Notes under the pieces: model-generated
The model's database searches: none
What the model was told of the DNA's origin: nothing
What the model saw: only the letters and a program-made list of their open reading frames with translations
Assembly: GCA_900540845.1 (NCBI GenBank)
Contig: UQHS01000003.1
Coordinates: 62,001-126,000 of the forward strand
Direction: 5' to 3'
Length of the DNA: 64,000 nucleotides
From: an uncultured Collinsella sp.
GTDB lineage: Bacteria > Actinomycetota > Coriobacteriia > Coriobacteriales > Coriobacteriaceae
Translations under genes and position numbers: made by a program
Shown here: piece after piece, positions 42,923 through 52,058 of the stretch
Position numbering within the stretch: position 1 is the stretch's first letter
How the letters are laid out: each line of letters begins with the position of its first letter

Positions 42923-44329
42923 ATGACGTCAAACTTCAACAAAGACCCTGAGCGCCGCGATGCGCGTGGGCAGCTTGACGGCTCGAGCCCTGACCGCCCG
43001 CGTGACCATCGCGCCCCCAAGATCTCGGTCGGCGACGCCTCCTCCGCCCAGGACCGCAAGGCCGACAGCTCCTCGATGAAGCAAGTCCGCATCACCTTCG
43101 TGTTCCTCGGGGTCGTCGCTGCGCTCTACGTCGGCTATCTCATCATCAGCGGGCAGGTCGACGACTTCTTCCGCGCGCTCATCGGCGTCAACCCCACCTG
43201 GATCGCCGCCGGCATCGCCTGCTTCCTATGCTATTACGTATTCGGCGTCCTCGCGTATGCCGCCATCGTCGTCGTGGATCACGACTCCCCGGTGGGCTTT
43301 CGAGACCTCATGAGCGTCGAGGCGTCCGGCGTCTTCTTCATGCGCCTCACCCCGGGCGGAGCCGGCGTCATCCCCTCTCAGATCTACCGCCTCACGCGCG
43401 CCGGCCTCCCCTTGGCCGACGCGTCGGCGCTGCAGTTCGTGCGGTTCACCCTCTATGAGGCGGGCGAGGGCATCTTCGCCGCCATCATGCTGCTGTTGTG
43501 CGGCAAGTACTTCCTCACCACCTTCGCCGACGTGAAGATCATCGGGCTCGACATCACGCTCATCGGCATCTTCATGTTCGGATTCAAATTCGTTCAGGTG
43601 GGTGGAGTCCTGCTGCTCTGCCTGCTCCCAGGGCCGGTGAAGACGGTCGGCACGCTCGGGCTCAAAGTCGGCCGCGCGCTGCACATCCTCAACCAGGAGA
43701 AATTCGACTCCTATCACGAGTTCCTCACCACGCAAGTGACGACGTTCTCGCAGGCGTTTCGCTCGGCGGCGTCCAACTGGCACGTTCTGCCCGTCATGGA
43801 GGCCCTCACCCTGCTGCAGCTGGGCTGCATGTACGCCCTTCCCTATTTTGTCCTGCGCGCATTTGGCCTCGAGGCCGACCTGCTCATCTGCATCGCATCC
43901 GGATCCATGGTCGAGCTGCTCGTCAATGCCATCCCCCTTCCGGGAGGCGCCGGCGGTGCCGAGGTAGGCTTCACCTATCTGTTCCAGGGCATGTTTGGCT
44001 GGCACCTCTCGGCGGGCCTGGTCATCTGGCGCTCCATCGAGTACTTGCTTCCCGTTGTCATCGCCGCCCCGTGCATGGGCATGCGCTCGACCACGGGCGA
44101 GAGTATCTACAACCGCTGGACGAGGCGCGCCACCAACGTGCATCGCGTCGCGCGAGGCGACTGGGCGCACATCAAGCGGCCCCAAGGCGTCGCGTTCCAG
44201 CCTGAGGCAAAGCGCAAGGACACCAAAACCCGCACGCCCAGCACCCGCACGCAGGATGGCGTGACATTCAAGCTTCCGTCCAAGCGACCCGCGGCCAAAT
44301 CCACCGATCGCGAGAACGACCGGTCCTAA
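42923..44329 (+). CDS. Flippase-like membrane protein (LPG synthase TM-region family)
   Basis: 468 residues from the ATG at 42923 (GGAGG 7 bases upstream). A charged cytoplasmic N-terminus of about 50 residues is followed by about eight helices and a basic C-terminal tail. Motifs MRLTPGGAGVIPSQIYRLTRAG and PLPGGAGGAEVGFTYLF are those of the UPF0104/MprF-type flippase domain. It lacks the cytosolic acyl-lysine transferase domain of full MprF, so it probably moves a lipid or glycolipid; the substrate is unknown. A stand-alone gene on the plus strand. Confidence 0.85.
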   Translation: MTSNFNKDPERRDARGQLDGSSPDRPRDHRAPKISVGDASSAQDRKADSSSMKQVRITFVFLGVVAALYVGYLIISGQVDDFFRALIGVNPTWIAAGIACFLCYYVFGVLAYAAIVVVDHDSPVGFRDLMSVEASGVFFMRLTPGGAGVIPSQIYRLTRAGLPLADASALQFVRFTLYEAGEGIFAAIMLLLCGKYFLTTFADVKIIGLDITLIGIFMFGFKFVQVGGVLLLCLLPGPVKTVGTLGLKVGRALHILNQEKFDSYHEFLTTQVTTFSQAFRSAASNWHVLPVMEALTLLQLGCMYALPYFVLRAFGLEADLLICIASGSMVELLVNAIPLPGGAGGAEVGFTYLFQGMFGWHLSAGLVIWRSIEYLLPVVIAAPCMGMRSTTGESIYNRWTRRATNVHRVARGDWAHIKRPQGVAFQPEAKRKDTKTRTPSTRTQDGVTFKLPSKRPAAKSTDRENDRS

Positions 44330-44656
44330 TAGGCCAGCGGCAAAACGATCTCTCAGAGACGGCCATGCCCAGTAGGCAAGCGCCTAAATCCACTTCTCGC
44401 GATCACACCACCACCTGGCAACCGGTGTTTTATCGCTTCAAACGCCATGTGCACCGCGCGATTCGCGAGCATTTGTCGCCCATATTTCCATACCGACCCC
44501 TCCCTGCCATGCTTCGCTCACATTAAAACGTTTCAATGTACGTTGTCGCACGAAGCGGGTTATAAATCGGGTTAAAATAAATGAGCATGTCAGGTTTGCC
44601 TCGTCGCTGCGCCGCAAACGCCGTGACGGGCACCAACTACGAAAGAGAGGAGAGGC
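44330..44656. promoter_or_regulatory. Leader region of the scaffold-GGGtGRT operon
   Basis: A 327-base gap with no supported gene. The last 70 bases are AT-rich (TTAAAACG, TTATAAAT, TTAAAATAAATG) and probably contain the promoter; AAAGAGAGGAGAGGC just before 44657 is a strong ribosome binding site, in keeping with high expression. Confidence 0.4.
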
Positions 44657-45391
44657 ATGCAGTACTCACAGGAAGTGGAGAACATGTGCCCCGTCGCCAA
44701 GGGTGCATACCACGGTCCCGCGCCCATCCCGGAGGAGGGCAAGTGGGTCCAGGCCAAGGAGGTCAAGGACATCTCCGGCCTCACGCACGGTGTTGGCTGG
44801 TGCGCCCCCCAGCAGGGTGCGTGCAAGCTCACGCTTAACGTCAAGGAGGGCATCATCGAGGAGGCCCTCGTCGAGACCATCGGCTGCTCGGGCATGACCC
44901 ACTCCGCCGCCATGGCTTCCGAGATTCTCCCCGGCAAGACCATCCTCGAGGCCCTCAACACCGACCTCGTCTGCGACGCCATCAACGTCGCCATGCGCGA
45001 GATCTTCCTGCAGATCGTGTACGGCCGCAGCCAGACCGCGTTCTCCGAGGGCGGCCTGCCCGTGGGCGCTTCCCTCGACGACCTCGGCAAGGGCCTTCGC
45101 TCCCAGGTCGGCACCATGTTCGGCACCAAGGCCAAGGGCGCTCGTTACCTCGAGCTCGCTCAGGGCTACGTGACCCGCATGGCCCTCAACGCCAACAACG
45201 AGATCATCGCGTTCGAGTTCATGAACCTCGGCAAGTTCACCGACGCCCTCAAGGCCGGCAAGACCCCCGAGGAGGCCATCGCCGGTGCCATGGGCCACTA
45301 CGGCCAGTGGGAGAACGCCGCCAAGTACATCGACCCGCGCACCGACGAGGAGACCCACACGGTCGCCAACGTCTTCCCGGTTCACGAGTAG
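44657..45391 (+). CDS. NifU-like iron-sulfur scaffold protein paired with GGGtGRT
   Basis: 244 residues. The segment ALVETIGCSGMTHSAAMASE is NifU/IscU-like, and cysteines at about 49, 56 and 77 (WCAPQQGAC, IGCSG) could bind a metal or cluster. Databases usually call such proteins iron-sulfur cluster assembly scaffold, but the partner and product are not known. Codon use is strongly biased to a few C- and G-ending codons, as in ribosomal or glycolytic genes, which implies very high expression. Followed after 17 bases by the GGGtGRT gene, with which it is conserved in many anaerobes. Confidence 0.85.
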   Translation: MQYSQEVENMCPVAKGAYHGPAPIPEEGKWVQAKEVKDISGLTHGVGWCAPQQGACKLTLNVKEGIIEEALVETIGCSGMTHSAAMASEILPGKTILEALNTDLVCDAINVAMREIFLQIVYGRSQTAFSEGGLPVGASLDDLGKGLRSQVGTMFGTKAKGARYLELAQGYVTRMALNANNEIIAFEFMNLGKFTDALKAGKTPEEAIAGAMGHYGQWENAAKYIDPRTDEETHTVANVFPVHE

Positions 45392-45408
45392 AAAGGGAGG
45401 GATAGATA

Positions 45409-46413
45409 ATGGCTGTTACTTTCGAAGGTTACGAGCGCCGCGTTGAGAAGATCAACGCCTGCCTCGCCGAGAACGGCATCGCCTCCCTCGAGGAAGCCGA
45501 GCAGATCTGCCTCGACCACGGCGTGAACGCCCGTGAGATCGTGCACGACACCCAGTCCATCGCGTTCCAGAACGCCGAGTGGGCCTACACCCTCGGCTGC
45601 GCGCTTGCCATCAAGAAGGGCGCTAAGACCGCTTCTGAGGCTGCCGCCATCATCGGTGAGGGCATCCAGGCCTTCACCGTCCCGGGCTCCGTCGCTGAGG
45701 ACCGCAAGGTCGGTCTCGGCCACGGCAACCTGGGCGCCATGCTCCTGTCCGACGACACCGAGTGCTTCGCGTTCCTCGCCGGCCACGAGTCCTTCGCCGC
45801 TGCTGAGGGCGCCATCAAGCTGGCCCTCAACGCCAACAAGGCCCGCAAGACGCCCCTGCGCGTCATCCTGAACGGCCTCGGCAAGGACGCCGCCCAGATC
45901 ATCGCCCGCATCAACGGCTTCACCTACGTGAAGACCCAGTTCGACTACTTCACGGGCGAGCTCAAGATCGTCGAGACCATCCCCTACTCCGATGGTCCCC
46001 GCGCTGCCGTCAACTGCTACGGCGCCGACGACGTCCGCGAGGGCGTTGCCATCATGTGGCACGAGAACGTGGACATCTCCATCACCGGTAACTCCACCAA
46101 CCCCACGCGCTTCCAGCACCCCACCGCGGGCACCTACAAGAAGGAGCGCCTCGAGGCCGGCAAGAAGTACTTCTCCGTGGCCTCCGGTGGCGGCACCGGT
46201 CGTACCCTGCACCCCGACAACATGGGCGCCGGCCCTGCCTCCTACGGCATGACCGACACCATGGGTCGTATGCACTCCGACGCCCAGTTCGCTGGCTCCT
46301 CCTCGGTGCCTGCGCACGTCGACATGATGGGTCTCATCGGCATGGGCAACAACCCCATGGTCGGCGCGACCGTCGCCTGCGCCGTCGCTGTGAACGCTGC
46401 CATCAACGAGTAG
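45409..46413 (+). CDS. GGGtGRT family protein
   Basis: 334-residue protein of the GGGtGRT family (Pfam PF14057), named for the motif seen here as ASGGGTGRTLHPDNMG. No enzymatic role is established. It begins with a helical region and contains LGHGNLGAMLLSDDTECFAFLAGHESFAAAEG and many small residues, with no membrane helix or signal peptide, so it is cytoplasmic. Codon bias is extreme, like its upstream scaffold partner, and a strong terminator follows. The pairing suggests a metal- or cluster-dependent abundant complex (inference). Confidence 0.93.
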   Translation: MAVTFEGYERRVEKINACLAENGIASLEEAEQICLDHGVNAREIVHDTQSIAFQNAEWAYTLGCALAIKKGAKTASEAAAIIGEGIQAFTVPGSVAEDRKVGLGHGNLGAMLLSDDTECFAFLAGHESFAAAEGAIKLALNANKARKTPLRVILNGLGKDAAQIIARINGFTYVKTQFDYFTGELKIVETIPYSDGPRAAVNCYGADDVREGVAIMWHENVDISITGNSTNPTRFQHPTAGTYKKERLEAGKKYFSVASGGGTGRTLHPDNMGAGPASYGMTDTMGRMHSDAQFAGSSSVPAHVDMMGLIGMGNNPMVGATVACAVAVNAAINE

Positions 46414-46456
46414 CATTCGCATCGCGCATGTCGCGCACATAGACTCGGCAAGATAA

Positions 46457-46484
46457 GAGGCCGTCACCTTCGGGTGGCGGCCTC
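46457..46484 (+). terminator. Intrinsic terminator after GGGtGRT gene
   Basis: A 12-base-pair stem, GAGGCCGTCACC with GGTGGCGGCCTC and a TTCG tetraloop, followed by TTCGCT. The stable tetraloop makes it convincing despite a short T-tract. Confidence 0.8.
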
Positions 46485-46504
46485 TTCGCTATCAGGGAGC
46501 GGAT

Positions 46505-46571
46505 CTCGTCCAACGCGGGAAATGGACCGTATGCGACAAAGAGCTCTCGTCCAACGCGGGAAATGGACCGT
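46505..46571. repeat. Two identical 26-base direct repeats
   Basis: Exact copies at 46505-46530 and 46546-46571, sharing the core CCAACGCGGGAAATGGACC, are separated by 15 bases. They lie in the convergent gap between the GGGtGRT and dehydrogenase genes. Function unknown. Confidence 0.75.
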
Positions 46572-46580
46572 GCGCGGCAT

Positions 46581-46646
46581 AGTCCGCCTCACGAGCGTCA
46601 TCTTTCCGCCGAAAATCGACGATTTACGACGCTGGTGAGGCGGACT
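46581..46646. repeat. 19-base inverted repeat with 28-base loop
   Basis: Arms 46581-46599 and 46628-46646 pair at 18 of 19 positions (core AGTCCGCCTCAC / GTGAGGCGGACT). It sits 22 bases beyond the dehydrogenase stop on the minus strand and may act as its terminator, although no T-tract is present. Confidence 0.65.
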
Positions 46647-46668
46647 GAGAAGGCTCGGGGACCGACGG

Positions 46669-47658
46669 CTACAGCTCGGTGGCGCACTCCCCCGCCGCCA
46701 TCGCAACGACCCCGCGAACTCCCTGCTCGACCATGCTGTCGACATCGATGTCCGTGTAGAAGGCGATGTGCTGGGTGAGAATCACGTTGGGGAACTGGCG
46801 CAGGTACGCCATGTTGCGATTGGCGAGGATGTCATGCGTACGGTTGACGTGATAGATGCCATCCTCCTCGGCGAACACATCCATCGCAAGTGCGCCGATC
46901 TTCTCAGACTCGATGCCCTGCACCAGCGCTTCGACATCCATGAGCTCACCGCGGCTCACATTAATGAGAACCACGCCGTCGCGCATCTTGGCGATGGCGT
47001 CCGAGTCGATGATCCCGCGCGTCGCATCCATCAGCGGAACGTGCACCGTGATGAGGTCGCTTAGCGCGTAGAGCTCGTCGAGGGTCACGTACGTGACGTC
47101 ACCGCGCTGCGCGAGTTCCTCACTCGGATAGGGGTCATACGCGAGGATCTTGCAGCCAAAGCCACTTAGATAATCGATAACCGCCCGTCCGATACGACCG
47201 GTGCCCATCACGCCCACCGTCAAGGTGCGCAACTCGCGACCTTGCAGTCCCGCGAGCGAGTAATCGTTGACCTGCTGGCGCCACATGGCGGGCTTGTACT
47301 TACGCAGCGCCATCAGCATGAGCATGACGGCGAACTCTGCCACGCCATACGGAGGGTAGGTCGTGTTGCAGACATGCATTCCCAGGCGCTTGGCGGCGGG
47401 AAGGTCAATGTGGTTGAATCCGATGCTGCGTGTGGCGATGTAGCGGACACCGTGGGCGTGAAGCGCCTCGAGCAGGGATTCGTCGAGGATGCTTTTGTTC
47501 ACGATGACGACGGCATCGGTGTCCGTAAGCCCTTCCACAGTCTCGGCCGTAAGCGTGTCGGCGCACCAACTCACCTGGCAATCCGCGGGCAGCGTGGCGC
47601 TGACGCGCTCGAGGGCCGCACGTTCGTCGTCGCGCAGCTCAAAGACCTTGATATTCAT
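46669..47658 (-). CDS. D-lactate dehydrogenase-type 2-hydroxyacid dehydrogenase
   Basis: NAD-dependent D-2-hydroxyacid dehydrogenase, 329 residues. The Rossmann motif VGVMGTGRIGRAV and the catalytic Arg (INVSRGELMD), Glu (FAEEDGIY) and His (LTQHIAFYTD) are all present. The N-terminal part (TRSIGFNHIDLPAAKRLG) groups with fermentative D-LDH/VanH proteins rather than with phosphoglycerate dehydrogenase. It probably reduces pyruvate to D-lactate in fermentation. AAGGAGTGTACAC precedes the ATG. Convergent with the GGGtGRT gene. Confidence 0.87.
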   Translation of the reverse strand: MNIKVFELRDDERAALERVSATLPADCQVSWCADTLTAETVEGLTDTDAVVIVNKSILDESLLEALHAHGVRYIATRSIGFNHIDLPAAKRLGMHVCNTTYPPYGVAEFAVMLMLMALRKYKPAMWRQQVNDYSLAGLQGRELRTLTVGVMGTGRIGRAVIDYLSGFGCKILAYDPYPSEELAQRGDVTYVTLDELYALSDLITVHVPLMDATRGIIDSDAIAKMRDGVVLINVSRGELMDVEALVQGIESEKIGALAMDVFAEEDGIYHVNRTHDILANRNMAYLRQFPNVILTQHIAFYTDIDVDSMVEQGVRGVVAMAAGECATEL

Positions 47659-47886
47659 GTGTACACTCCTTCGTGTAGCCTATGTATCTGGCAGCACTAT
47701 ACCCAATGTCGCAGCTTTGTCAGGGCCACTCCCCAATTCCTCTTATCCCCGATGGGTCGCGAACGGCCCGACCGCTCGCATGGGCGCACGCGCCGTGCGC
47801 CGACCTTCCCCTCACGCTGCCGACAAGACCTCGTACCCTAAAGAGGGAAATCATCATGCATCCGAGCCCACGAAAGGAAGGCACCT

Positions 47887-49479
47887 GTGAACATCGCATA
47901 TGACGTGCTCATCGTCGGCGGGGGCATCGCCGGCATCACGGCGGCGATCGAAGCCGCGCGGCACGGAGCGCACACGGCCATCGCATGCCACGGGCCGCTC
48001 TTTGGAGGGTCGAGCTTCTACCCCGGCACGTGGGGCCTCGGCCTCATCGGGCCCGAATCGCCCGAAGACGAGGCAGACCTCATAGACACCATTGAGCGCG
48101 TGGGCTGCGGCATGGCCGACCACACCCTCGTCGAGACGTTCGTGCGCAATGTGCGGCCGTCCATCTCCTGGCTCGAACACGACCTCGGTGTGACCCTCAA
48201 GCGCCCCACAAGCCCCGAAAGCGCGCGCGAGGACACCTTCATCCCCTGCTTCGACCACAAGCATCGCATGTGGCGCGGCATCACGCGCGACGAATTCGAG
48301 ACAGTCGCCCGCCGTCACATCGAATCGCTGTCCATCGACGTCCTTGAACGCTGCGAACTCATGCAGCTCGTTCGCGACCCCATCGAAGCCGGCCCCACAC
48401 AAGGGGCGATCCTGTTCAACGCGAAGCGACAGCTTTTGTTCGCGTGCCCGGCGACGGCGGTCGTCCTCGCCACCGGAGGAACGGGAGGGCTCTTTGAGCG
48501 AAGCCTGACCTCAAGAGATGTCCTGAGCTCCGCACATGGACTCGCCATGGACGCGGGGTGCTCGCTGGTGAATATCGAGTTCATGCAGATGATGCCCGGT
48601 CTTGTCGCCCCAACGCGGGGCATCGTGTTCAACGAGAAGACCTTCCGGTACGCCCTGTTTGAGGACACCCAAGCGATTCTTCCCCAAAACAACTCCGAAC
48701 TCTCCGAACTCCTCGAGGCACGCTCCGGCCATGGACCGTTTACCTGCCGACTCGGCGATGAACTGGTGGATATGGCCATCGACGCGGCGGGTGAGGAAGG
48801 ACTGCCTGTGCGATATCAGTTCCCGTCGGAGAACATTCCCGAGTTTGTCCAAACCTTTGCGCAATGGATGCAAGATGAGCTCGGGATTGCACCCTCAAGC
48901 GAGATGCGCGTCGCCATGTACGCACACGCCGCCAACGGTGGCATCCGTATCAACAAGCAGGCAAGTACAGGCATTCCGGGCCTCTACGCATGTGGCGAGG
49001 TGACGGGCGGTATGCACGGCGCCGACAGGATCGGCGGGCTCTCCAGCGCCAACGGCCTTGTATTTGGCAGGATTGCGGGCATGAACGCAGCGAACGCGGG
49101 CAACGCATGTGCAAACCGAGACAAGGCCAACGACGCGCTCGCCTCGGCCCTCGCGACAATACGCATGGCCAGCGTTCCCTTGGACGAGATGGACGCATCT
49201 CACATCAATCGGGATATGAGGTACGTCATGACGACGCATGCGATGATTCAACGGACCGAAGACGGGCTGGACGCCGCAATCCAGGCAATCGAAGCTCTAC
49301 AAAACGAAGCACAGTTCCATGGGTCATGCAGGGGATGCGTGATTCCCACCGACTCCGCCCTCGCACGGGGTATACGCATTTCGTCCCAGCTCAAACTTGC
49401 CCACGCGATGATACGCGCCATGCAAAGCCGTCGTGAAAGCCGCGGGTCGCATTATCGAGCCGATTTCCCGCCCCGCTAA
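47887..49479 (+). CDS. FAD-dependent oxidoreductase, L-aspartate oxidase/fumarate reductase-like
   Basis: 530-residue flavoprotein of the succinate dehydrogenase/NadB superfamily. FAD-binding DVLIVGGGIAGITAAIEAARHG is at the N-terminus, AVVLATGGTGGLFERS in the middle, and GLYACGEVTGGMHGADRIGG near the C-terminal half. The layout resembles NadB, but no nadA or nadC lies beside it, and the capping domain looks divergent, so aspartate oxidase activity is not certain. The GTG start follows GAAAGGAAGGCACCT. Soluble, with no haem or signal peptide motif. Confidence 0.75.
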   Translation: MNIAYDVLIVGGGIAGITAAIEAARHGAHTAIACHGPLFGGSSFYPGTWGLGLIGPESPEDEADLIDTIERVGCGMADHTLVETFVRNVRPSISWLEHDLGVTLKRPTSPESAREDTFIPCFDHKHRMWRGITRDEFETVARRHIESLSIDVLERCELMQLVRDPIEAGPTQGAILFNAKRQLLFACPATAVVLATGGTGGLFERSLTSRDVLSSAHGLAMDAGCSLVNIEFMQMMPGLVAPTRGIVFNEKTFRYALFEDTQAILPQNNSELSELLEARSGHGPFTCRLGDELVDMAIDAAGEEGLPVRYQFPSENIPEFVQTFAQWMQDELGIAPSSEMRVAMYAHAANGGIRINKQASTGIPGLYACGEVTGGMHGADRIGGLSSANGLVFGRIAGMNAANAGNACANRDKANDALASALATIRMASVPLDEMDASHINRDMRYVMTTHAMIQRTEDGLDAAIQAIEALQNEAQFHGSCRGCVIPTDSALARGIRISSQLKLAHAMIRAMQSRRESRGSHYRADFPPR

Positions 49480-49696
49480 CTTCAAAGTGCCGCGCATCGC
49501 CAACATAGACATGGGTTGTAGACATGGGTTGCTGGCCGTCAACTATGAAAGGGCCAGTGTGACGTCAACAAAATAGTGGGCCGCGCGTCACCAACGATGA
49601 GCGAGAATGCATCTCGTCAAAAATCGTTACATGTCGTCACGAGAGAAGAAGTCCAAGATAAGACAATGCGTAATTGAGTTGTATCTGAAAAGGAAA

Positions 49697-49772
<76 letters not shown>

Positions 49773-49789
49773 GGACAAGTGATGCAATG

Positions 49790-49866
49790 TGGTGGACCGT
49801 CAGGGATTCGAACCCTGGACCTTGGGATTAAGAGTCCCCTGCTCTAGCCAGCTGAGCTAACGGTCC
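49790..49866 (-). tRNA. tRNA-Lys (anticodon CTT), copy 2
   Basis: Minus-strand cloverleaf: acceptor GGACCGT/ACGGTCC, anticodon loop CTCTTAA (CTT), encoded CCA. The anticodon and T arms are nearly the same as in copy 1, but the acceptor differs and the D loop has one extra base. Confidence 0.95.
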
Positions 49867-49893
49867 ATTTGCATCGGTGTACAAGAGAGGGAA

Positions 49894-49971
49894 TGGGGTG
49901 GGTAAAGGGACTCGAACCCTCGACCTACGGGACCACAACCCGTCGCTCTAGCCAACTGAGCTACACCCACC
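49894..49971 (-). tRNA. tRNA-His (anticodon GTG)
   Basis: Minus-strand cloverleaf: acceptor GTGGGTG/TACCCAC with discriminator C, anticodon loop TTGTGGT (GTG), encoded CCA. An extra G precedes the acceptor (base 49971), matching the G-1 identity base of tRNA-His. First of three tRNAs transcribed leftward. Confidence 0.95.
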
Positions 49972-50079
49972 ATGTATCTCTTGCACAGCGAAAAGTATTA
50001 TGCACGGATACTTCGGACTTTGCAAGAGAGATTTTAGAAAAAGTTTTGCAATCTTGGGCGATCTCTCTCGACCCGGGCG

Positions 50080-50550
50080 TTACCTGGCGCGAATACGCAA
50101 CGCTGCCTGCGATCGGGCCACAATACCCGTAAGCGCGCCGCAGCAATCGAGCAGTACGTCGGCAACCTGACCGGATCGCTCGGCCACAAACAGTTGGATG
50201 GTCTCATCGATGGTGGGAACCGTTGCACACAAGAGCGCGGTCGCAAATATGGTCTGGCGAGAGACCAGGTGCTTGGGGTCAAACGCCTGCGAAGCAACGA
50301 CCCCCAGCAGCAGGTATTCGGTAAAGTGCGCGGTCTTTCTCACAATGAAATTCGTCAGCCACTCAAAGGGCAGCCCCACCGAAGCGAGACAGCCCTGAAC
50401 CCACTGCGTCACCGCAAGGCTAAACGAGCCGCTCCCCTCACCGGGAACCAGCGAATTGCCCCAAATGCACACGATGCACACGAGCATGAGGACAAACCAC
50501 GGCATGCTCACGCGCTGCCGCAATGCATGGTATGCGTCTGAGATACGCAC
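50080..50550 (-). CDS. VanZ family membrane protein
   Basis: 156 residues from a GTG at 50550, chosen because GAGG lies 9 bases upstream and it follows the previous gene by 4 bases; an in-frame GTG-less extension overlaps that gene. About four helices, with WGNSLVPGEGSGS, FIVRKTAHFTEYLLLG and the acidic TIDETIQLFVAERSGQVADVLLD motif of VanZ-like proteins. The family is named after a teicoplanin-resistance accessory, but most members are housekeeping proteins of unknown role. Likely an operon with the 50555-51724 gene. Confidence 0.85.
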   Translation of the reverse strand: MRISDAYHALRQRVSMPWFVLMLVCIVCIWGNSLVPGEGSGSFSLAVTQWVQGCLASVGLPFEWLTNFIVRKTAHFTEYLLLGVVASQAFDPKHLVSRQTIFATALLCATVPTIDETIQLFVAERSGQVADVLLDCCGALTGIVARSQAALRIRAR

Positions 50551-50554
50551 TGCG

Positions 50555-51724
50555 CTACGCCTCGGCCGTCTGCAAGGCGGGCATCGCCGCCGTGCCGCCC
50601 TCGATGACCTTGAGGTACTCATGTGCGGTGCTGTGGACGCTCTTAGAGGAGACCTTGTCGAATTCCTCCTCGATCAAAGCGTTCACATGGCTGTGGACGC
50701 GCGTGGCGTTGCCGCCCTCCGCGACCGCCGCCATGCGGCGTGCGTCCATCTCGCCCGTTGAGACAGCGCGCTCCTGGGAAACGCAGGCGGCGCGTTGGGG
50801 CTGAGAGGCGACGTCGTTTTCAAGAATGGCGAGAGCCGCGCGCCACATATCCTCGTGGCCCGAGTAGTCGGCCATGGGGACGAAGCCATCCGAGTCGGAA
50901 GCAGCTCCAGAGGCAGCAGGTGCCGTCGCAACGGCCTGGGATGCTGCCGTGCCGGCTCCAACCGGCTGAGAGGCGGCAGAAGCGGTCATGGTCGGCATCT
51001 GCGGCACATACGACCGAGAGGCGGCCGCGCGGCCGTACAGGGACGCCAGAGCGTCGCTGCGGTCGGCCTCGGCCTGGCGCTCATCTGCGGTGGGAGCCAC
51101 GACCTGCGTCATGGGGCGCGAGGCGGCAGGTGCGCTCGCAGCGACGGCAGCGCTCGCTCCAGCGAACGCCGTGCTTGCGGCGCGGGCGCTCTCTCCTCGG
51201 CGCAGCTCCTCGAGCGCGATCTGATACATGTCCTTTGACCGGGCAGGGTCACAGCTAAACGGCGAGTCGTCGCTGAACATCGTGTCGATCTCGGCCCATG
51301 CCTCCATCTCGTCGAGGGCATCGACCGCACGCGAGATGACCGGAACGCCGTCCGGCTGGCCTTGACGGGCAAACCGCTTGCCGATGAACGTCTGCGCCGG
51401 GCTCTGCTTTTCGGCCGGCCGTGCGACCTGCGCCGCACGCTCGGCCGCGCTTCCCGTAGACGCATACAGGGACGCATAGCGCTCGGCCTCGGCACGCTCG
51501 GCCTCCACGCGCTCCGCATGGACATCGAGCATGTGGCCCGTGAGGGCGAGCATGCCCACACCGGCCAGCGCGCCCGCCGCAAACGGCATGGCGTCCATCC
51601 GCACGATGTCGTTGACGCCATCGAAAGATATGGTCGCGGCGTATGCCGCAAGCGGCAGAGCCACACCGAGCCCTGCGGAGATGCCTATTGCATTCCCGCG
51701 GTAACCAATCTTTGCAGCAGCCAT
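50555..51724 (-). CDS. Lineage-specific Ala-rich protein with two N-terminal membrane helices
   Basis: Not recognised. 389 residues from the ATG at 51724 (GAGGGAGCG upstream). Two short hydrophobic segments (about 10-30 and 45-65) are followed by a Glu/Arg-rich helix and a long Ala/Ser/Pro low-complexity region. The C-terminus, ARRMAAVAEGGNATRVHSHV then EEEFDKVSSKSVHSTAHEYLKVIEG, looks like a folded conserved element. The codon style is host-like, so it is a native gene. Confidence 0.6.
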   Translation of the reverse strand: MAAAKIGYRGNAIGISAGLGVALPLAAYAATISFDGVNDIVRMDAMPFAAGALAGVGMLALTGHMLDVHAERVEAERAEAERYASLYASTGSAAERAAQVARPAEKQSPAQTFIGKRFARQGQPDGVPVISRAVDALDEMEAWAEIDTMFSDDSPFSCDPARSKDMYQIALEELRRGESARAASTAFAGASAAVAASAPAASRPMTQVVAPTADERQAEADRSDALASLYGRAAASRSYVPQMPTMTASAASQPVGAGTAASQAVATAPAASGAASDSDGFVPMADYSGHEDMWRAALAILENDVASQPQRAACVSQERAVSTGEMDARRMAAVAEGGNATRVHSHVNALIEEEFDKVSSKSVHSTAHEYLKVIEGGTAAMPALQTAEA

Positions 51725-52058
51725 GACGCGCTCCCTCAATCAATGCCTACAACGACCCCGCGCGCCGCGCCCGCAGGCACGCCGTGAAGGGATGCTCGGA
51801 TGGAAAAGATGAAGTGATGTGCTTAGGGCAATCTGACCCAAGCAACGGATAAGTGGTACGTTTCATCTGCATGTTCCGTCGCGATACCTGTTGATTATGA
51901 GAGATGTGCAGCGCGTTTTCAAGCGTCGAAGCCGCTACAATTACACAGTTTTCGGTAAGCGTGCACATAATGTGCCCCGCTTGGATAAGGCGACATTGGG
52001 GAACAAGATGAGCAATGCCATCAACACCGTACGCAACGGATCGTATGTTAGGAGCATC
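51725..52058. promoter_or_regulatory. Divergent promoter region, 50555 gene and SDR
   Basis: A 334-base gap between two divergent genes. Plus-strand TACAAT near 51935 is a plausible -10 box for the SDR transcript. No gene with a ribosome binding site is supported, although the SDR frame stays open upstream to 51891. Confidence 0.35.
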
